Part shown: positions 63,350 to 64,000 of the stretch, piece after piece | How the letters are laid out: every line of letters starts with the position of its first letter | Position numbering within the stretch: the first letter of the stretch is position 1 | Source of the DNA: Lysinibacillus contaminans | GTDB lineage: Bacteria; Bacillota; Bacilli; Bacillales_A; Planococcaceae | Direction of reading: 5' to 3' | Length of the DNA: 64,000 nucleotides | NCBI RefSeq assembly: GCF_001278945.1 | Contig: NZ_LGRV01000001.1 | Span: 62,001-126,000, forward strand | The notes under the pieces: model-generated | Seen by the model: only the letters and a program-made list of their open reading frames with translations | Told to the model about the DNA's origin: nothing | Database searches by the model: none | Translations under genes and position numbers: made by a program

Positions 63350-64000
<651 letters not shown>

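Overview
The window looks like chromosomal DNA of a low-GC, endospore-forming member of the Bacillaceae/Caryophanaceae (Planococcaceae), most likely Lysinibacillus or a close relative such as Solibacillus. Signs are strong AGGAGG ribosome binding sites with frequent TTG and GTG starts, spore genes (prkA-yhbH-spoVR, alpha/beta and gamma SASPs), and an ATP-grasp ligase paired with an aspartate racemase, which fits the Lys-D-Asp peptidoglycan known for Lysinibacillus. The genus is an inference; no rRNA or marker gene was compared.

Layout. 1-4 kb: 5-oxoproline (pyroglutamate) utilisation, with pxpB divergent from pxpA, an NRAMP-like transporter and a DUF1445 protein. 4-12 kb: small and stress-related genes (DUF1456, DUF5412, HAD hydrolase, cold-shock protein, two YflT-type general stress proteins, GlsB-type membrane protein, luciferase-like oxidoreductase, alpha/beta SASP), separated by long gene-poor spacers with degenerate dispersed repeats, a broken tRNA-Arg-like sequence and an orphan coding remnant. 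12-18 kb: an unknown membrane protein, a 790-residue protein with two class I isoprenoid-synthase-like modules, a YceG-like/trypsin-like protease fusion and a secreted M23 peptidase. 18-24 kb: prkA, yhbH and spoVR, then an SGNH hydrolase. 24-28 kb: an intact IS30-family element beside a truncated AraC-type regulator and several small genes.

28-33 kb: a five-gene operon with a clear sigma-A promoter and palindromic operator candidates: nucleoside phosphorylase, GntR regulator, class II aldolase, MtnA-type sugar-1-phosphate isomerase and NupC-type nucleoside transporter. Together they could import a nucleoside and split its sugar phosphate into DHAP and a two-carbon or substituted aldehyde, a kinase-free variant of the DHAP shunt. 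33-41 kb: SRPBCC, DUF421, fatty acid hydroxylase, radical SAM/SPASM, RNase J and L,D-transpeptidase genes, then a run of small genes including a gamma SASP and a frameshifted CWC-type Cys-rich gene. 41-51 kb: a globin-coupled chemoreceptor with a CZB tail, a phosphoesterase, a C39-like lipoprotein, the D-Asp ligase/racemase pair, a DEAD-box helicase, aminopeptidase AmpS and a secreted SGNH hydrolase. 51-55 kb: sbcDC. 55-61 kb: lutABC L-lactate oxidation with a GntP permease and a GAF/PucR-type regulator. 61-64 kb: a 21-bp tandem repeat array, two small genes, a TPP riboswitch controlling thiT, and the 5' part of a methionine aminopeptidase gene cut by the window edge.

Most promising for follow-up are the nucleoside-to-DHAP operon, the tandem isoprenoid synthase, the YceG-protease fusion, the apparent AUC start of prkA, and the 21-bp repeat array that is open in all three forward frames and encodes heptads on the reverse strand. 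All functions are read from sequence motifs and gene context; no database search was run.
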